A DNA stretch of 64,000 nucleotides from Martinezella miluonensis (GCF_900094545.1 NZ_FMAH01000002.1:278747-342746); one strand, 5' to 3'. Shown: positions 17,781-26,898, numbered from the stretch's first letter. Program-made: numbers and translations. Notes: generated by a model not told the origin, from the letters alone.

Positions 17781-19474
17781 CCCGTCATCCTCTCGTCAAA
17801 TCCATACAGCTCCCGCGCCGCCTCCTTCGACACGTAACCATCTTCGATATCGCGGCGGACATGCTCGGCCTCGCGGGAGCGCGCCTCGCCCCAGCCGCCG
17901 CCGCCGCCAGTTATGATGCGCACGAGATCGCCGCGCTTAAGCGCAATATGCGGCTCCCGGCCAAAATTCCTGACCTCACCGGCAGGATCTTCCACCTGCA
18001 GCAGGTTGGCAGAGCCGGAAGTGCCTCCCTCGATCCCCCAGGGAGCTGTTTCGGTCCGCCCGAAGCTGCAATAGGCCGATGACCCGTCCTCGAGAAGCTC
18101 ATAATCGCGGATGACGCCGAAACCGCCGCGACGGCGACCCGCGCCCGATCCGCCCTCGATGTTGAGCGCATAACGGCGTACCATCAGAGGGAACCGCGCC
18201 TCGATGACCTCGACGGAATAATTGTAGGTGTCACCATCGGTCAGTGCGATCAAGGCATTCGCGCCATCGGCGTCCTTGCTTGCGCCCCAGCCGCCATGTT
18301 GCGGCTCGATGTGGATGAAGGGCTGGCCGGCAGCATCCTTGCCCGAGATATAAACGACGCAGAGGCTCGTGTAAGAGCCTGCGGAGAACCGCTCCGGCAT
18401 CAGCTTCGCAAGCGCTTTCCAGACAAGCTCGGAGGCGTGGACGGAGCCCTCATAGTACCAACCCGTCGGAGACGGCTTTTCGGCGGTAAAGACGGACCCT
18501 TGCGGCGCGATGACGATGAGCGGCCGAAACCAGCCTTCGTTGGAAGGCGCCTGCGGCGCCACCAATGCCTTGAATATGGTGCGCACAGCCGATTGCAGCG
18601 CACCCGCTGCACAATTGATCGGCCCCGCAACCGCTGGCGGGCAGCCGGTGAAGTCGGCAGTCAGCCGATCCCCCGCGATCGTAATGGCCACTCTCACCTC
18701 GATCGGGTCGGTGGTCACGCCGTCGCCGTCGATGATGTCTTGCGCTTCATAGATCCCGTCCGGCAAGGCGGCGATGGCAGCACGCGCCTGCCTCTCGCTG
18801 GTCGCAAGCAGGTGATCGAAGGCGGCCTCGACGGTGTCCACGCTATATTTCCGCGAGAGCTCGGCCATTCGTCGAGCCGCAACCCGAACCGTTGCCACCT
18901 GGGCCGTGAGATCGCCGATGGCGATGTCAGGCAGACGAACATTCTCGCGGATAATGCGCAGGACTTCGCCCGAGAAGCGGTCGTTGCGCACCACCTTGAT
19001 CCCTGGCAGCCGCAATCCCTCCTGAAAAACCGAGGTGGCATCGGGCGCGAGCGAGCCGGGAACCGAGCCGCCGACATCGAGATAGTGCGCGACATTGATG
19101 GCATAGGCCAGAATCCGGCCATCGAAGAAGATCGGCTTGACGATGGCGAAGTCGCAGGCATGCGTGCCGCCGGAATAGGGATCGTTCGTCAGAAGGATGT
19201 CGCCGTCTTCGAGGTCGTCACCATAGAGCGCGATCAGCGATTTGACCTGCGTGCCGAAGGTGCCGGTGAACAAGGTGATGCCGTTCATCTGCGCCACCAG
19301 CTCTCCCTCACGCGTCAGGAGACCGCAGGCGAAATCCAGCACCTCATAGATCACGGGGCTCATCGAGGTCCGGGCCATGACCACGCCCATCTCGTCGACG
19401 GTGGCGGCGAGCTTGCCCTCTATTATCTCCTGAGTCACCGGATCGACGATGATCACGAATCTGCCCCTCGTCAT
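17777..19474 (-). CDS. hyuB: Hydantoinase/oxoprolinase subunit B (HyuB family)
   Basis: 565 residues. Family marks include DPVTQEIIEGKLAATVDEMG at the start, ILLTNDPYSGGTHACD near residue 96, and the GGSGAGRRRGGFGVIRDYE block near 425. HyuB is the partner of HyuA in ATP-dependent cyclic-amide hydrolysis in the cytoplasm. ATG 19474 has a weak ribosome site; a GTG six codons in is an alternative. It is first in the run hyuB-hyuA-ATPase-binding protein-permeases, 93 bp downstream of the LuxR/MalT gene and preceded by a palindrome (19550-19567). Confidence 0.9.
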   Translation of the reverse strand: MTRGRFVIIVDPVTQEIIEGKLAATVDEMGVVMARTSMSPVIYEVLDFACGLLTREGELVAQMNGITLFTGTFGTQVKSLIALYGDDLEDGDILLTNDPYSGGTHACDFAIVKPIFFDGRILAYAINVAHYLDVGGSVPGSLAPDATSVFQEGLRLPGIKVVRNDRFSGEVLRIIRENVRLPDIAIGDLTAQVATVRVAARRMAELSRKYSVDTVEAAFDHLLATSERQARAAIAALPDGIYEAQDIIDGDGVTTDPIEVRVAITIAGDRLTADFTGCPPAVAGPINCAAGALQSAVRTIFKALVAPQAPSNEGWFRPLIVIAPQGSVFTAEKPSPTGWYYEGSVHASELVWKALAKLMPERFSAGSYTSLCVVYISGKDAAGQPFIHIEPQHGGWGASKDADGANALIALTDGDTYNYSVEVIEARFPLMVRRYALNIEGGSGAGRRRGGFGVIRDYELLEDGSSAYCSFGRTETAPWGIEGGTSGSANLLQVEDPAGEVRNFGREPHIALKRGDLVRIITGGGGGWGEARSREAEHVRRDIEDGYVSKEAARELYGFDERMTG

Positions 19475-19549
19475 CTGTTCGCACCAAAGCAGACTAGGCG
19501 TTTTTTCAGGCCCCGATAGCCTTCACAATGGGTGGGTGAATAAACAGAC

Positions 19550-19567
19550 CCTACCCGTTCGGGTAGG
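19550..19567. promoter_or_regulatory. Perfect palindrome between the MalT-like regulator and hyuB
   Basis: CCTACCC-GTTC-GGGTAGG, a 7-bp perfect stem with a 4-base spacer, directly beyond the regulator stop. On the minus strand it is followed by GTCTGTTTATTC, only weakly T-rich. It may be the regulator's terminator, or an operator controlling hyuB from 76 bp upstream of its start. Confidence 0.55.
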
Positions 19568-22234
19568 TTAGCGATTGAGCATGCCCTTTTGCCGGGCTGC
19601 CGTCACCGCCGCCGTCCGTGTCGAAACATTGAGCTTGGTAAAGATGTTTCGCAGATGGAACTTGATGGTGTTGTCTGAAAGCGAGAGCGTTCGACCGATT
19701 TCCTTGTTGGAAAGCCCGGCGCTCAGCAATTCCATGACCATGCGCTCGCGTCCGGTAAAAAGAGACAGGTCATCGCTGCCGGCAGGCTGTTGCGCCGAGC
19801 CGGCGCTGCCAAGCAGGGGTTGGAGGCGTTTGCGGGTAACGCTGGCGATGGCCGGATGGTTGGCGAGTGTGCGAAGTTCGTCGAGCCCTGCTGCGTGATC
19901 GAGATGAAACAGGGCGCGATAGTCGCTGAGCGGCATCGAAACAGCGAGATCGGAAAGGCGGGCCGCAGCCTGATCATCGCGGCCCTCGGCGATCAAGATC
20001 CGCATTTCGATGAGAGCAAGCTCAATCCTGCGCGGGATATGCGGGAGTTGTGCCTGACGCGTGGTCAGCTGATCAAAAACCTCGCGCGCCTTTGGAATTT
20101 CGCCGAGCGCCAGATAGGCACGGGTCCAGAAAATAGCCGGCGTCGCACCGCGCAGATGAATGGACAGCATATTGGCGCGGTCGGATCCGATCGCCTGCGT
20201 GCCGAAACCGCTGGCCTCGGCATGGCGGATCGCCTGATCGAGATCTCCCGACGCCATCAGAAGCATGGCCCGTTCTCGATCGATCAGCCGGGTAAGCCGA
20301 TCGAAACCGCGCCGCCGGGCCACCGCGCGGATGCGGTCCATCGCTATGTGAGCGGCGACGGGATCCTCTCCCATCCGCAAAATCCGCTGCTCGGCCATGA
20401 AGCCGGCGGCGAGAAGATCAAACCAGGTATCGTGGCGCTCAAGATGCGGCAGCGCCCAGCCGAGCATCCCGGCCGCCGCCTCCGTCTCACCACGCATCGA
20501 GAGAATTTCCGCCTTCAACACCTGACCGACGGCATCCAGATCGCTACCCGGGGCGATATTGGCCTGAGCCTCGCTGATCAGCTCGTCATAGGCCGTCAGC
20601 GCGCTTGCGCAATCGCCGGAAAAAAAGAAAGCCTGACCGATATGAGTGTAGAGGTGCATCGCGCCGAAATCGGCGCCGCCATCGCGAAAGGCACGCAAGG
20701 CGAGATGGCCATAATGCAATGCCCGATCAAGCTCGCTGCGGATCAGGAAATTATAGGAGAGCATGTTGAGCGCCAGCGCCCGGTGGATGAGTTCCATACC
20801 GTCGGGCTGCTGCAGATCGTTCTCCAATGCGGAAAGATCGGCCGCACTTGCCCAATGATCGGTGTAGAGGGCCAGAAGGATGCGCACCACACGCAAGTCT
20901 TTTGCCAGGATTTCGTCACCGGCGGCAGCGCGCTCTGCTATGACCAGATAATGATTGGCGGCGGCAAGCTGCGCGGCTTTGGCATTGAAGATCGAAAGCC
21001 CTAGGGTAGCCAGCGGAAAGCGGCTGAGGTCGATTTCCGAGGCACGCCCGCTCAATGCCTGGAAGAGCGTCGTACCGCCGCGCGTGGTAGCATAGACGCG
21101 CCGCCAGCCTCCGGCTGTTTCGACGATGCGCGCTGCCAGATCGGCGTCACCCGCCGAAAGCGCATGCTGAACTGCCCGGTCGATATCACCCCGAGCCTCG
21201 AACCATCGCGCTGCCCGGTTCAGGGCGCGTTTGGCGTCGACGCCGCGCCGGCTGGCGGTCTGCTTGAGGAACTCGTTGAAGACCGGATGATAGCGCATCC
21301 AGTTGCCGGGTCCGGCAAGCAGCGTGACTGGAAGAGCATAATCGTTGAGGCGCTCGATCAGGCCTGCATTCCCGCTGTCTTCGAGAACAGCCTCGATAAG
21401 CGAGTGGTTGAACGCAGGCAGTGCAGCGGTCTCGGTCAAAAACTGACGAATCTCCTCGGGCAGATGTTCAAACACCTGCTCTGAAAGATAGGCGCCCATG
21501 TCCGCGCCGCCGCCATCGAAGGAGGCCAGAATGGCGTCGCTTTCCTCCGATTCCGATACAAGCAGGCTCACCATCTGCAACGCGACGGCCCAGCCCTCGG
21601 TCCGGCGGTTGAAAGCGCCTACCTGCTCCTCGGTCAGATGCGTTCCCTTGCCGGTGAACAATTCGCAGGCTTCGGCATCGGAAAAGCCGAGCTCGGCGAC
21701 GCCAAACTGCTTGAACTCGCCGCGAAGGCGCAATGCCGACAACGGAAATCGCGGCGGGCTACGGCTCACGAGCACCAGTTTGACATGCTCGAGGGTAGGA
21801 TCTGCAAGGATCTTCGCCATCAGCGCTTCGATCGCATCCGTCTGAGCGAAATGATAGTCGTCAAGGAAGAAGGCGAAGGGGCCTGGAATCTTGCGCAGTC
21901 GTGTTGCGAGCACGGAGAGAAGCGCGCCAGCCGGCAGGTTGCCGGCATCGCCGCCATCCTCATCCAGAAGCGTCTGCAGCGCATCGATAAGCGCAAGCAG
22001 AAATGTTTCCTGGTTCGTATGCTCCGCATCGAGCGATACCCAGCACAGGTTGACCCCGTCTTCCTTCAGCAACTCATACCATTGGACGGCAAGGGAGGTT
22101 TTGCCATAACCCGCGGGCGCGACGATCGTCGTCAAACGGCGCAGCCCGGCGCGCCGGAGCTGCCGCAACAGGTCGCTTCGTCTAATGGTTTGCTGCCCGC
22201 TGGACGGGGGAGCAAATCGATTCTGTCCGCTCAT
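19568..22234 (-). CDS. MalT-like LuxR-family transcriptional regulator
   Basis: 888 residues from ATG 22234; a TTG at 22276 would add 14. The N-terminal STAND-type ATPase has Walker A VAPAGYGKTSLAV near residue 40 and a D-rich Walker B region (FFLDDYHFAQ). The centre is a long helical TPR-like region. The C-terminal ~65 residues are a LuxR helix-turn-helix (FTGRERMVMELLSAGLSNKEIG; DNTIKFHLRNIFTKLNVS). Like MalT it would oligomerise on ATP plus an inducer and activate transcription. Its position directly upstream of hyuB on the same strand suggests it controls the hyu uptake operon. The inducer is unknown. Confidence 0.88.
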   Translation of the reverse strand: MSGQNRFAPPSSGQQTIRRSDLLRQLRRAGLRRLTTIVAPAGYGKTSLAVQWYELLKEDGVNLCWVSLDAEHTNQETFLLALIDALQTLLDEDGGDAGNLPAGALLSVLATRLRKIPGPFAFFLDDYHFAQTDAIEALMAKILADPTLEHVKLVLVSRSPPRFPLSALRLRGEFKQFGVAELGFSDAEACELFTGKGTHLTEEQVGAFNRRTEGWAVALQMVSLLVSESEESDAILASFDGGGADMGAYLSEQVFEHLPEEIRQFLTETAALPAFNHSLIEAVLEDSGNAGLIERLNDYALPVTLLAGPGNWMRYHPVFNEFLKQTASRRGVDAKRALNRAARWFEARGDIDRAVQHALSAGDADLAARIVETAGGWRRVYATTRGGTTLFQALSGRASEIDLSRFPLATLGLSIFNAKAAQLAAANHYLVIAERAAAGDEILAKDLRVVRILLALYTDHWASAADLSALENDLQQPDGMELIHRALALNMLSYNFLIRSELDRALHYGHLALRAFRDGGADFGAMHLYTHIGQAFFFSGDCASALTAYDELISEAQANIAPGSDLDAVGQVLKAEILSMRGETEAAAGMLGWALPHLERHDTWFDLLAAGFMAEQRILRMGEDPVAAHIAMDRIRAVARRRGFDRLTRLIDRERAMLLMASGDLDQAIRHAEASGFGTQAIGSDRANMLSIHLRGATPAIFWTRAYLALGEIPKAREVFDQLTTRQAQLPHIPRRIELALIEMRILIAEGRDDQAAARLSDLAVSMPLSDYRALFHLDHAAGLDELRTLANHPAIASVTRKRLQPLLGSAGSAQQPAGSDDLSLFTGRERMVMELLSAGLSNKEIGRTLSLSDNTIKFHLRNIFTKLNVSTRTAAVTAARQKGMLNR

Positions 22235-22276
22235 GACGCGGGATGATGCTGTCTTGGCAGGCAGTTGGCAACCCAA

Positions 22277-22616
22277 GAGAAAACGTTTGCAAAGCTCCTA
22301 AATCGTTATTTTTTTATGTCTCTCATCATGTTGTCGGCGACATGCCCTAGACACGCTCGCAGAGGCGATCGCAACGTCTTCACCGGATCCTTAACGAGAG
22401 GAAGGCCGGCGCAAGATTGCCGCGCGGAACCGGCACGCAAGCCGCCCAGGCTGCCCCGCTTTGGGCCATAAACGGTCCGTTAGGAATTTATTGACCATAA
22501 TGCGAGGTATATCGATGCCGCGGACGCGGCGCCTCTGATCTCTGTGTCTATTAGCAAGGGCGAAAGTCGTATCTGTGCATCAAGCGATCCTTTCCATTCC
22601 GGCGGCAACCCTCGCC
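22277..22616. other. Divergent intergenic region
   Basis: About 340 bp between the LuxR gene and the DUF882 gene, holding both promoters. A TTGACC at 22491-22496 in an AT-richer patch is a possible -35 for the plus strand, but no matching -10 at normal spacing was found. Confidence 0.3.
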
Positions 22617-23894
22617 ATGAGTTTCTCGTTCGTCGCTTGCCGGCTGGCTATGATCGCGATGCTGATGGTTTGCGCATTTGCCGGCTCCGCAGCGGCCGAG
22701 GACCGGGCGCTCAAGCTCTTTTTTACGCATACCGGCGAGAGAGCGACCATCGTCTTCAAGCGTAACGGCCAATATGATGCGCGCGGCCTCGCCCAGATCA
22801 ACCGCTTCCTGCGCGACTGGCGAAAGAACGAGCCGACCAGGATCGATCCGAGTCTGCTCGACCTGGTCTGGGAAGTCTATGGCCGCAGTGGTGCCAGGGA
22901 GCCAATTCACGTCGTCTCCGCCTATCGCTCGCCGTCCACCAACGGCATGTTGCGCAATCGCTCGCGCAGCTCCGGCGTCGCAAAACACAGCCAGCACACG
23001 CTTGGCAAGGCGATGGATTTCTATATTCCGGGCGTAAAACTCGCGACTCTGCGAGGGATCGCCATGCAGATGCAGATCGGCGGGGTCGGCTTCTATCCCA
23101 ACTCCGGATCTCCCTTCGTCCATTTGGACGTCGGCCGTGTCCGCGCCTGGCCCAGAATGTCGCGTCAGGAGCTTGCAAGGCTGTTCCCAAGCGGACGAAC
23201 CCTTCACATGCCGACTGACGGCCGACCGCTTCCCGGCTATGAGCTGGCGCTTGCGCAGTCGAAGAGGCGTCCGAAGGGGATCGTGGCCGTTGCGGACGAT
23301 GATGACGACGATGCCGGATCACCGGCGCCGTCTCAGGTCGCAAACTCGAGCGCAAGCCTTCTGACGACCATGTTGCCGATACCGCAAAGCCGGGCCGCGA
23401 ACGTGCTGGAGCTTCAGCTCGGCAAGCGAGTTGCCGAGGAAGACAAGGTACAACCCTTCACCGACCTGACATCCTATGCTGTCCCGCTCCCGGCATCGCG
23501 ACCGATGAGCATTGCAGTGATCCCCATGGCGGCGCCTGAAAGGCCGGCTCGCACAGTCCTTGCAAGCCTGGTGGTCGGGCGGAACGATGCTGGCAACCTG
23601 CTCGTTGCAGAGAACTCGAAGAATTCGATCGGCAATGCCATGGAGAAGATGCAGCCCGTGGCAGCCCTGCCCGCCTCCGCTGCTCAGGACGTGTCCGGCG
23701 GCGTCGGCGCCATGTCCACTGGAGCGCTTGTCGCCTGGGCTTTGCAGACTCCGGGCATCGCGATCGACATGAAGCTCCCGGGCATGATCGGCGCTCCTAT
23801 TCCTGTGGAACAGGACGCGGCCAATATTCAGAGCCGCGCCGTTAGAGTGGACGACGACGATTTCGATATCGAAAGGTTCGGCTTCGAAGGCTGA
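22617..23894 (+). CDS. DUF882 / YcbK-like (peptidase M15-related) exported protein
   Basis: 425 residues from ATG 22617, which gives a clean signal peptide (LAMIAMLMVCAFAGSAAA, cleavage near residue 28). A GTG at 22575 would add 14 residues. The N-terminal ~170 residues match DUF882/M15-like metallopeptidases: VVSAYRSPSTN, then SQHTLGKAMDFYIPG (zinc ligands His and Asp), then FVHLDVGRVRAWPR (third ligand His). These proteins are thought to trim or bind peptidoglycan in the periplasm. The C-terminal 200+ residues are low-complexity, Ala/Pro-rich, and end in an acidic DDDDFDIE. A single gene, divergent from the LuxR regulator. Confidence 0.85.
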   Translation: MSFSFVACRLAMIAMLMVCAFAGSAAAEDRALKLFFTHTGERATIVFKRNGQYDARGLAQINRFLRDWRKNEPTRIDPSLLDLVWEVYGRSGAREPIHVVSAYRSPSTNGMLRNRSRSSGVAKHSQHTLGKAMDFYIPGVKLATLRGIAMQMQIGGVGFYPNSGSPFVHLDVGRVRAWPRMSRQELARLFPSGRTLHMPTDGRPLPGYELALAQSKRRPKGIVAVADDDDDDAGSPAPSQVANSSASLLTTMLPIPQSRAANVLELQLGKRVAEEDKVQPFTDLTSYAVPLPASRPMSIAVIPMAAPERPARTVLASLVVGRNDAGNLLVAENSKNSIGNAMEKMQPVAALPASAAQDVSGGVGAMSTGALVAWALQTPGIAIDMKLPGMIGAPIPVEQDAANIQSRAVRVDDDDFDIERFGFEG

Positions 23895-23945
23895 AAGATG
23901 GCGGCGTCCCACGACGCCACCGAGGTCACTTCGCGAGACTGCTGC

Positions 23946-24122
23946 TCATCCGCACTCGAATCGCTCAGGCGTCGCCAATTCGTCGCGGAAAAGCGCATCC
24001 TCGGGGATTTTCGGCGGTGCACCTTCACCTTTGATCTCGTCCAGGCAACAGCCGCGCTCGCCCGGGTGGGGCCAGTCGGCATGTGTAATGCCGACGTAAT
24101 CTTCCGACTCTAGAGCCTGCAC
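23946..24122 (-). CDS. Possible 58-residue soluble protein
   Basis: GTG at 24122 to TGA at 23946. The translation has protein-like composition for its whole length: SEDYVGITHADWPHPGERG, a CC pair, DEIKGEGAPPKIPEDALF, and an acidic end. Upstream in frame it is closed by a TAG about 50 bases before the GTG. The ribosome site is poor (GGA abuts the GTG). It could be a real small gene or the tail of a decayed one, since a kinase remnant is close by. No family recognised. Confidence 0.35.
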   Translation of the reverse strand: MQALESEDYVGITHADWPHPGERGCCLDEIKGEGAPPKIPEDALFRDELATPERFECG

Positions 24123-24502
24123 TCCAAACTGGATTGCTCCATGCTCCTTCGTCGCTCCCTCCCCGTTCTATTTGCCATCGGTGCTTTGGCGCTCATGGGG
24201 TGGGTTTTCGTCGTCATGAAGGATTATGTCGGCCGGCCGGCTCATGCGGCGATGCTGCATTTTGCAGCGCCGATCGGCATGCTCGACCTCAAACACGGCC
24301 GGCGCATCCAGCAATGGCACCGGGTTTCCGGCAATGTTGTGCAGCCTTCACAAAGCAACAAGGTTGTGCGGGATAGAGAGGCTGCCAATACCGAAACGGC
24401 ACCATCGGGAGGCTATATCAAGCGGGCAAAAATGCTCCTATTCCTTATACGCACTCGCCATTGGCGAACTTTGGCTTATGACCAGACTCCACAAACCACG
24501 CC
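24123..24502. other. Probable decayed region
   Basis: An open frame starts at ATG 24141 with a hydrophobic helix (LPVLFAIGALALMGWVFVV), but its second half is low-quality and runs out of frame into the kinase remnant. The first ~50 codons may be what is left of a membrane protein. No ribosome site precedes it. Confidence 0.3.
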
Positions 24503-24685
24503 TGGAACAAGAACGTGTTCGAGCCTTTCTACCGCCTGCATCCGTATTCCCGCGGCGCCGGTCTCGGGCTCAATCTCGCGCGCCAGATAGCGCAGCTGCA
24601 TGGCGGCAGCATTGCGATCCTGAACGGCCCATGGAAGGGAGCTCGCGTGCGCATTCAGCTTCCCTTGTATCGCCGAGCGGCATGA
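24503..24685 (+). pseudogene. C-terminal remnant of a sensor histidine kinase
   Basis: Starting at 24503 the frame reads NVFEPFYRLHPYSRG, then AGLGLNLARQIAQLHGGSI, then a final beta-strand segment and TGA at 24683. These are the G1/F-box and G2 parts of a HATPase_c domain (VFEPFYR...GLGL..R.I...HGG). The sensor, dimerisation and N-box parts are missing and no start or ribosome site fits, so this is a gene fragment left by deletion. It is too short to be listed as an ordinary gene. A partner response regulator is absent. Confidence 0.75.
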
Positions 24686-24819
24686 GCCGACGCCAACACG
24701 GCGATCGAATATTATCTTGAGCAGTTTGGAACCATGACGGAAAAAGGGTAGTGTTCGCGCATCCGGGTCCTATGCCGGCTACGCGAACCAAGCTGCGGGC
24801 TGCTTTACGCCAGGCGGCC

Positions 24820-26379
24820 TTAGACCCGTCGGTAGTCGATGTTGCGGGCAAGCCAGCAACCGAGCCTCAAGTTGGACACCTTGCCGGAGGAATCGCGCCG
24901 GATTTGCACGGTCCAGTCTCCCGGCGGGGCGGCATCCATCGAGCGGCGGGTTGTGATCACCCAAAGATCATCCGCCAGCGGATACATGCGCTCCACCGGC
25001 CCCTTGCCCAGCATACCCTCGAAACCGACATAGGTGGCGCCATCACGGGCTTCGATTTCAAGCCGCGCACCGATCTCTTCTGAACGGTACAATCCGGCAA
25101 TCCCGGCACCATCAGCCCATTCGACCGGCGAGACAGGCTTTGCAACGACACGGAGATTCTCGCCCGGCCGCTCCATGAGCAACCTTCCCTCTTCCCGCCG
25201 CAGCACTATGTCGCGCGCACGCGCGGTTCCGTCCGGCGCAGGCGTGCACAGGCCAGGGGCGGTAGCGTAGAGCAGCCGCACGCCCTCCTTCTGGTCTTCC
25301 GTGCGCAGATAAAGCCCCTGCGTCTCATCCAGCCAGAGACCCGTCCAGCCTTCGGCCGGAACGGTATCGTCGCCGACGCGGCAACCAAAGGCAGCCTCCA
25401 TCAGCGACCAGGCCGCCCGCATGGCGCTGGCCTCGTGATTGAAGATCACCACGATCGACAGCCGCTCGGAGGCAATATGCATCCTGTAGGAACAGAAGCC
25501 GCGCAAGGCGCCGCCATGGGCGGTGATATCATAACCGCCGATCCGGTCACGGCGTATTCCATAGCCATAGGGAGCGGGCTTGCCATCGGCAAAGCTGACG
25601 GGAACGCTGATGCGATTGTAAAGGCTCGCTGGATCGTCGCGCGTGGCGTCGATATGGCGCTCCCATGCCAGCATATCGTCAAGCGAGGCGGAGATGCCGG
25701 CATCGCCAAACCAGAAGATGCCGCTCTTGGCGGGCAGGAAGCCCACCGTGTCATTGCCCTCATAGCCTATGACGCCATCCAGCGTCTGGCGCGTATCGGA
25801 AGCAAGCACCGCACCGGTCATTGCCGCGGGGCCGAAGATACGTTTGCGCAGCAATTCGCCGAAATCGCGGCCGCTGGCGCGACGGATCAGCTCTGCCAGC
25901 AGGCGGAAGTTGCCGTTGCTATAGGAATAGTTCGCGCCCGGCGCAAAATGTCCGGATTTTGCCTGCGACAGCAGGCGCAGGCCGTCTTCCTCGGTGAAGA
26001 GAGCTTCGGGCACTGCACCTTGCAGCACGGTCAAAGCCCAATAATCGCGTAGGCCGGACTGGTTGTGACAGAGATCGGCCACCCGCGGCAGCGGGCCTTT
26101 GAAATTCGGCAGGAGTTCCGGCAGCAGCGGATCGAGTGCTTCCGGACTGCCGAACATGTCCAGCAGCAACGCGCAGGTCATATGCTTCGAAATCGAGCAG
26201 ATCGGCAGGCGGCTCGCCGCAGTCATCGGTAGGCGCCGCTCCATGTCGGCAAAACCCCAGGCACGGCGGGCGATCACCTCGCCATCCTTCACCACGCCCA
26301 CCACTCCGGCCGGACCGCGATAGCGATCCGGCAGCACGTTCAGCGCCTGCTCCAGCGCCGCATGATCAATTCCACTCAT
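24820..26379 (-). CDS. dap: D-aminopeptidase (DAP-type, serine beta-lactamase fold)
   Basis: 519 residues, the size of Ochrobactrum anthropi DAP (520). The S-x-x-K catalytic motif falls at Ser62-Lys65 (CSISK), and Tyr153-Ser-Asn155 is the second motif (YSYSN), numbering that agrees with what I recall for DAP. The third motif HGGALRG lies near residue 287. NQSGLRDYWAL, GDAGISASLDDM and the C-terminal RSMDAAPPGDW and GCWLARNIDYRRV also match. DAP removes N-terminal D-amino acids (D-Ala, Gly) from peptides and amides. No signal peptide, so cytoplasmic. It starts 3 bases after the L,D-transpeptidase stop, an obvious operon. Confidence 0.92.
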   Translation of the reverse strand: MSGIDHAALEQALNVLPDRYRGPAGVVGVVKDGEVIARRAWGFADMERRLPMTAASRLPICSISKHMTCALLLDMFGSPEALDPLLPELLPNFKGPLPRVADLCHNQSGLRDYWALTVLQGAVPEALFTEEDGLRLLSQAKSGHFAPGANYSYSNGNFRLLAELIRRASGRDFGELLRKRIFGPAAMTGAVLASDTRQTLDGVIGYEGNDTVGFLPAKSGIFWFGDAGISASLDDMLAWERHIDATRDDPASLYNRISVPVSFADGKPAPYGYGIRRDRIGGYDITAHGGALRGFCSYRMHIASERLSIVVIFNHEASAMRAAWSLMEAAFGCRVGDDTVPAEGWTGLWLDETQGLYLRTEDQKEGVRLLYATAPGLCTPAPDGTARARDIVLRREEGRLLMERPGENLRVVAKPVSPVEWADGAGIAGLYRSEEIGARLEIEARDGATYVGFEGMLGKGPVERMYPLADDLWVITTRRSMDAAPPGDWTVQIRRDSSGKVSNLRLGCWLARNIDYRRV

Positions 26380-26382
26380 GAT

Positions 26383-26898
26383 TCAACCCTGAAAGCAGAG
26401 CCGCGTGCCGGGCTCGGCCATAGCCAGAAATTCCTGCAGGTGCTCAAGCGTCAGCGCGGCGCAGCCTGCAGTCGGACCGTAGCCCTTGCTGGCGACGTGC
26501 AGAAAGATGGCGCTCCCGCCCCCCGGCACTACCGGATCATCGTTTTGACCAAGCACCACGACGATGTCGTAGAGATCGTCCTTGCGCCACATCTCTTCGT
26601 GGCCTGCGGCAAAGGGCAAGCGCACCGGGCCATTGTAGTCGGGATGATCGGCCGCATCGCACCAGCCGTCCTGCGGGTCTATAACAGCGGTTTCGAATAC
26701 CGAGACGGGAGCAGCCTTCAGCTTGTCGGCGCGATAGAGCACCCGGCGGATCGGCCAGCAGCCGATGGGGCTCACGCCATCGCCCTCGGTCTTCTCGGCG
26801 CGGATGCCGCTGCGTCCCACCGCCGCGCGCCAGACCTTGTCGCCATAGCTCGCCTGCCAGCCTTCGCCGGCACGTTTCACGATCAGATCCAAAGCCAT
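26383..26898 (-). CDS. L,D-transpeptidase (YkuD) domain protein without signal peptide
   Basis: 171 residues from ATG 26898; GAAGGAG abuts this ATG, so the start is uncertain and a frame to 27018 remains open. The YkuD core is seen: DGVSPIGCWPIRRVLY near the start and the catalytic block FLHVASKGYGPTAGCAAL, in which Cys of TAGC is the nucleophile and His the partner. Such short proteins belong to the COG3786-like group. Classical L,D-transpeptidases crosslink peptidoglycan in the periplasm, yet neither start gives an export signal. It is followed after 3 bases by dap, so the pair may process D-amino-acid-containing muropeptides. That role is inference. Confidence 0.78.
   Translation of the reverse strand: MALDLIVKRAGEGWQASYGDKVWRAAVGRSGIRAEKTEGDGVSPIGCWPIRRVLYRADKLKAAPVSVFETAVIDPQDGWCDAADHPDYNGPVRLPFAAGHEEMWRKDDLYDIVVVLGQNDDPVVPGGGSAIFLHVASKGYGPTAGCAALTLEHLQEFLAMAEPGTRLCFQG

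Noticed and set aside
23903..23918. GGCGTC-CCAC-GACGCC hairpin after the DUF882 gene
   Set aside because: Only 6 bp of stem and no T-run; too weak to call a terminator.
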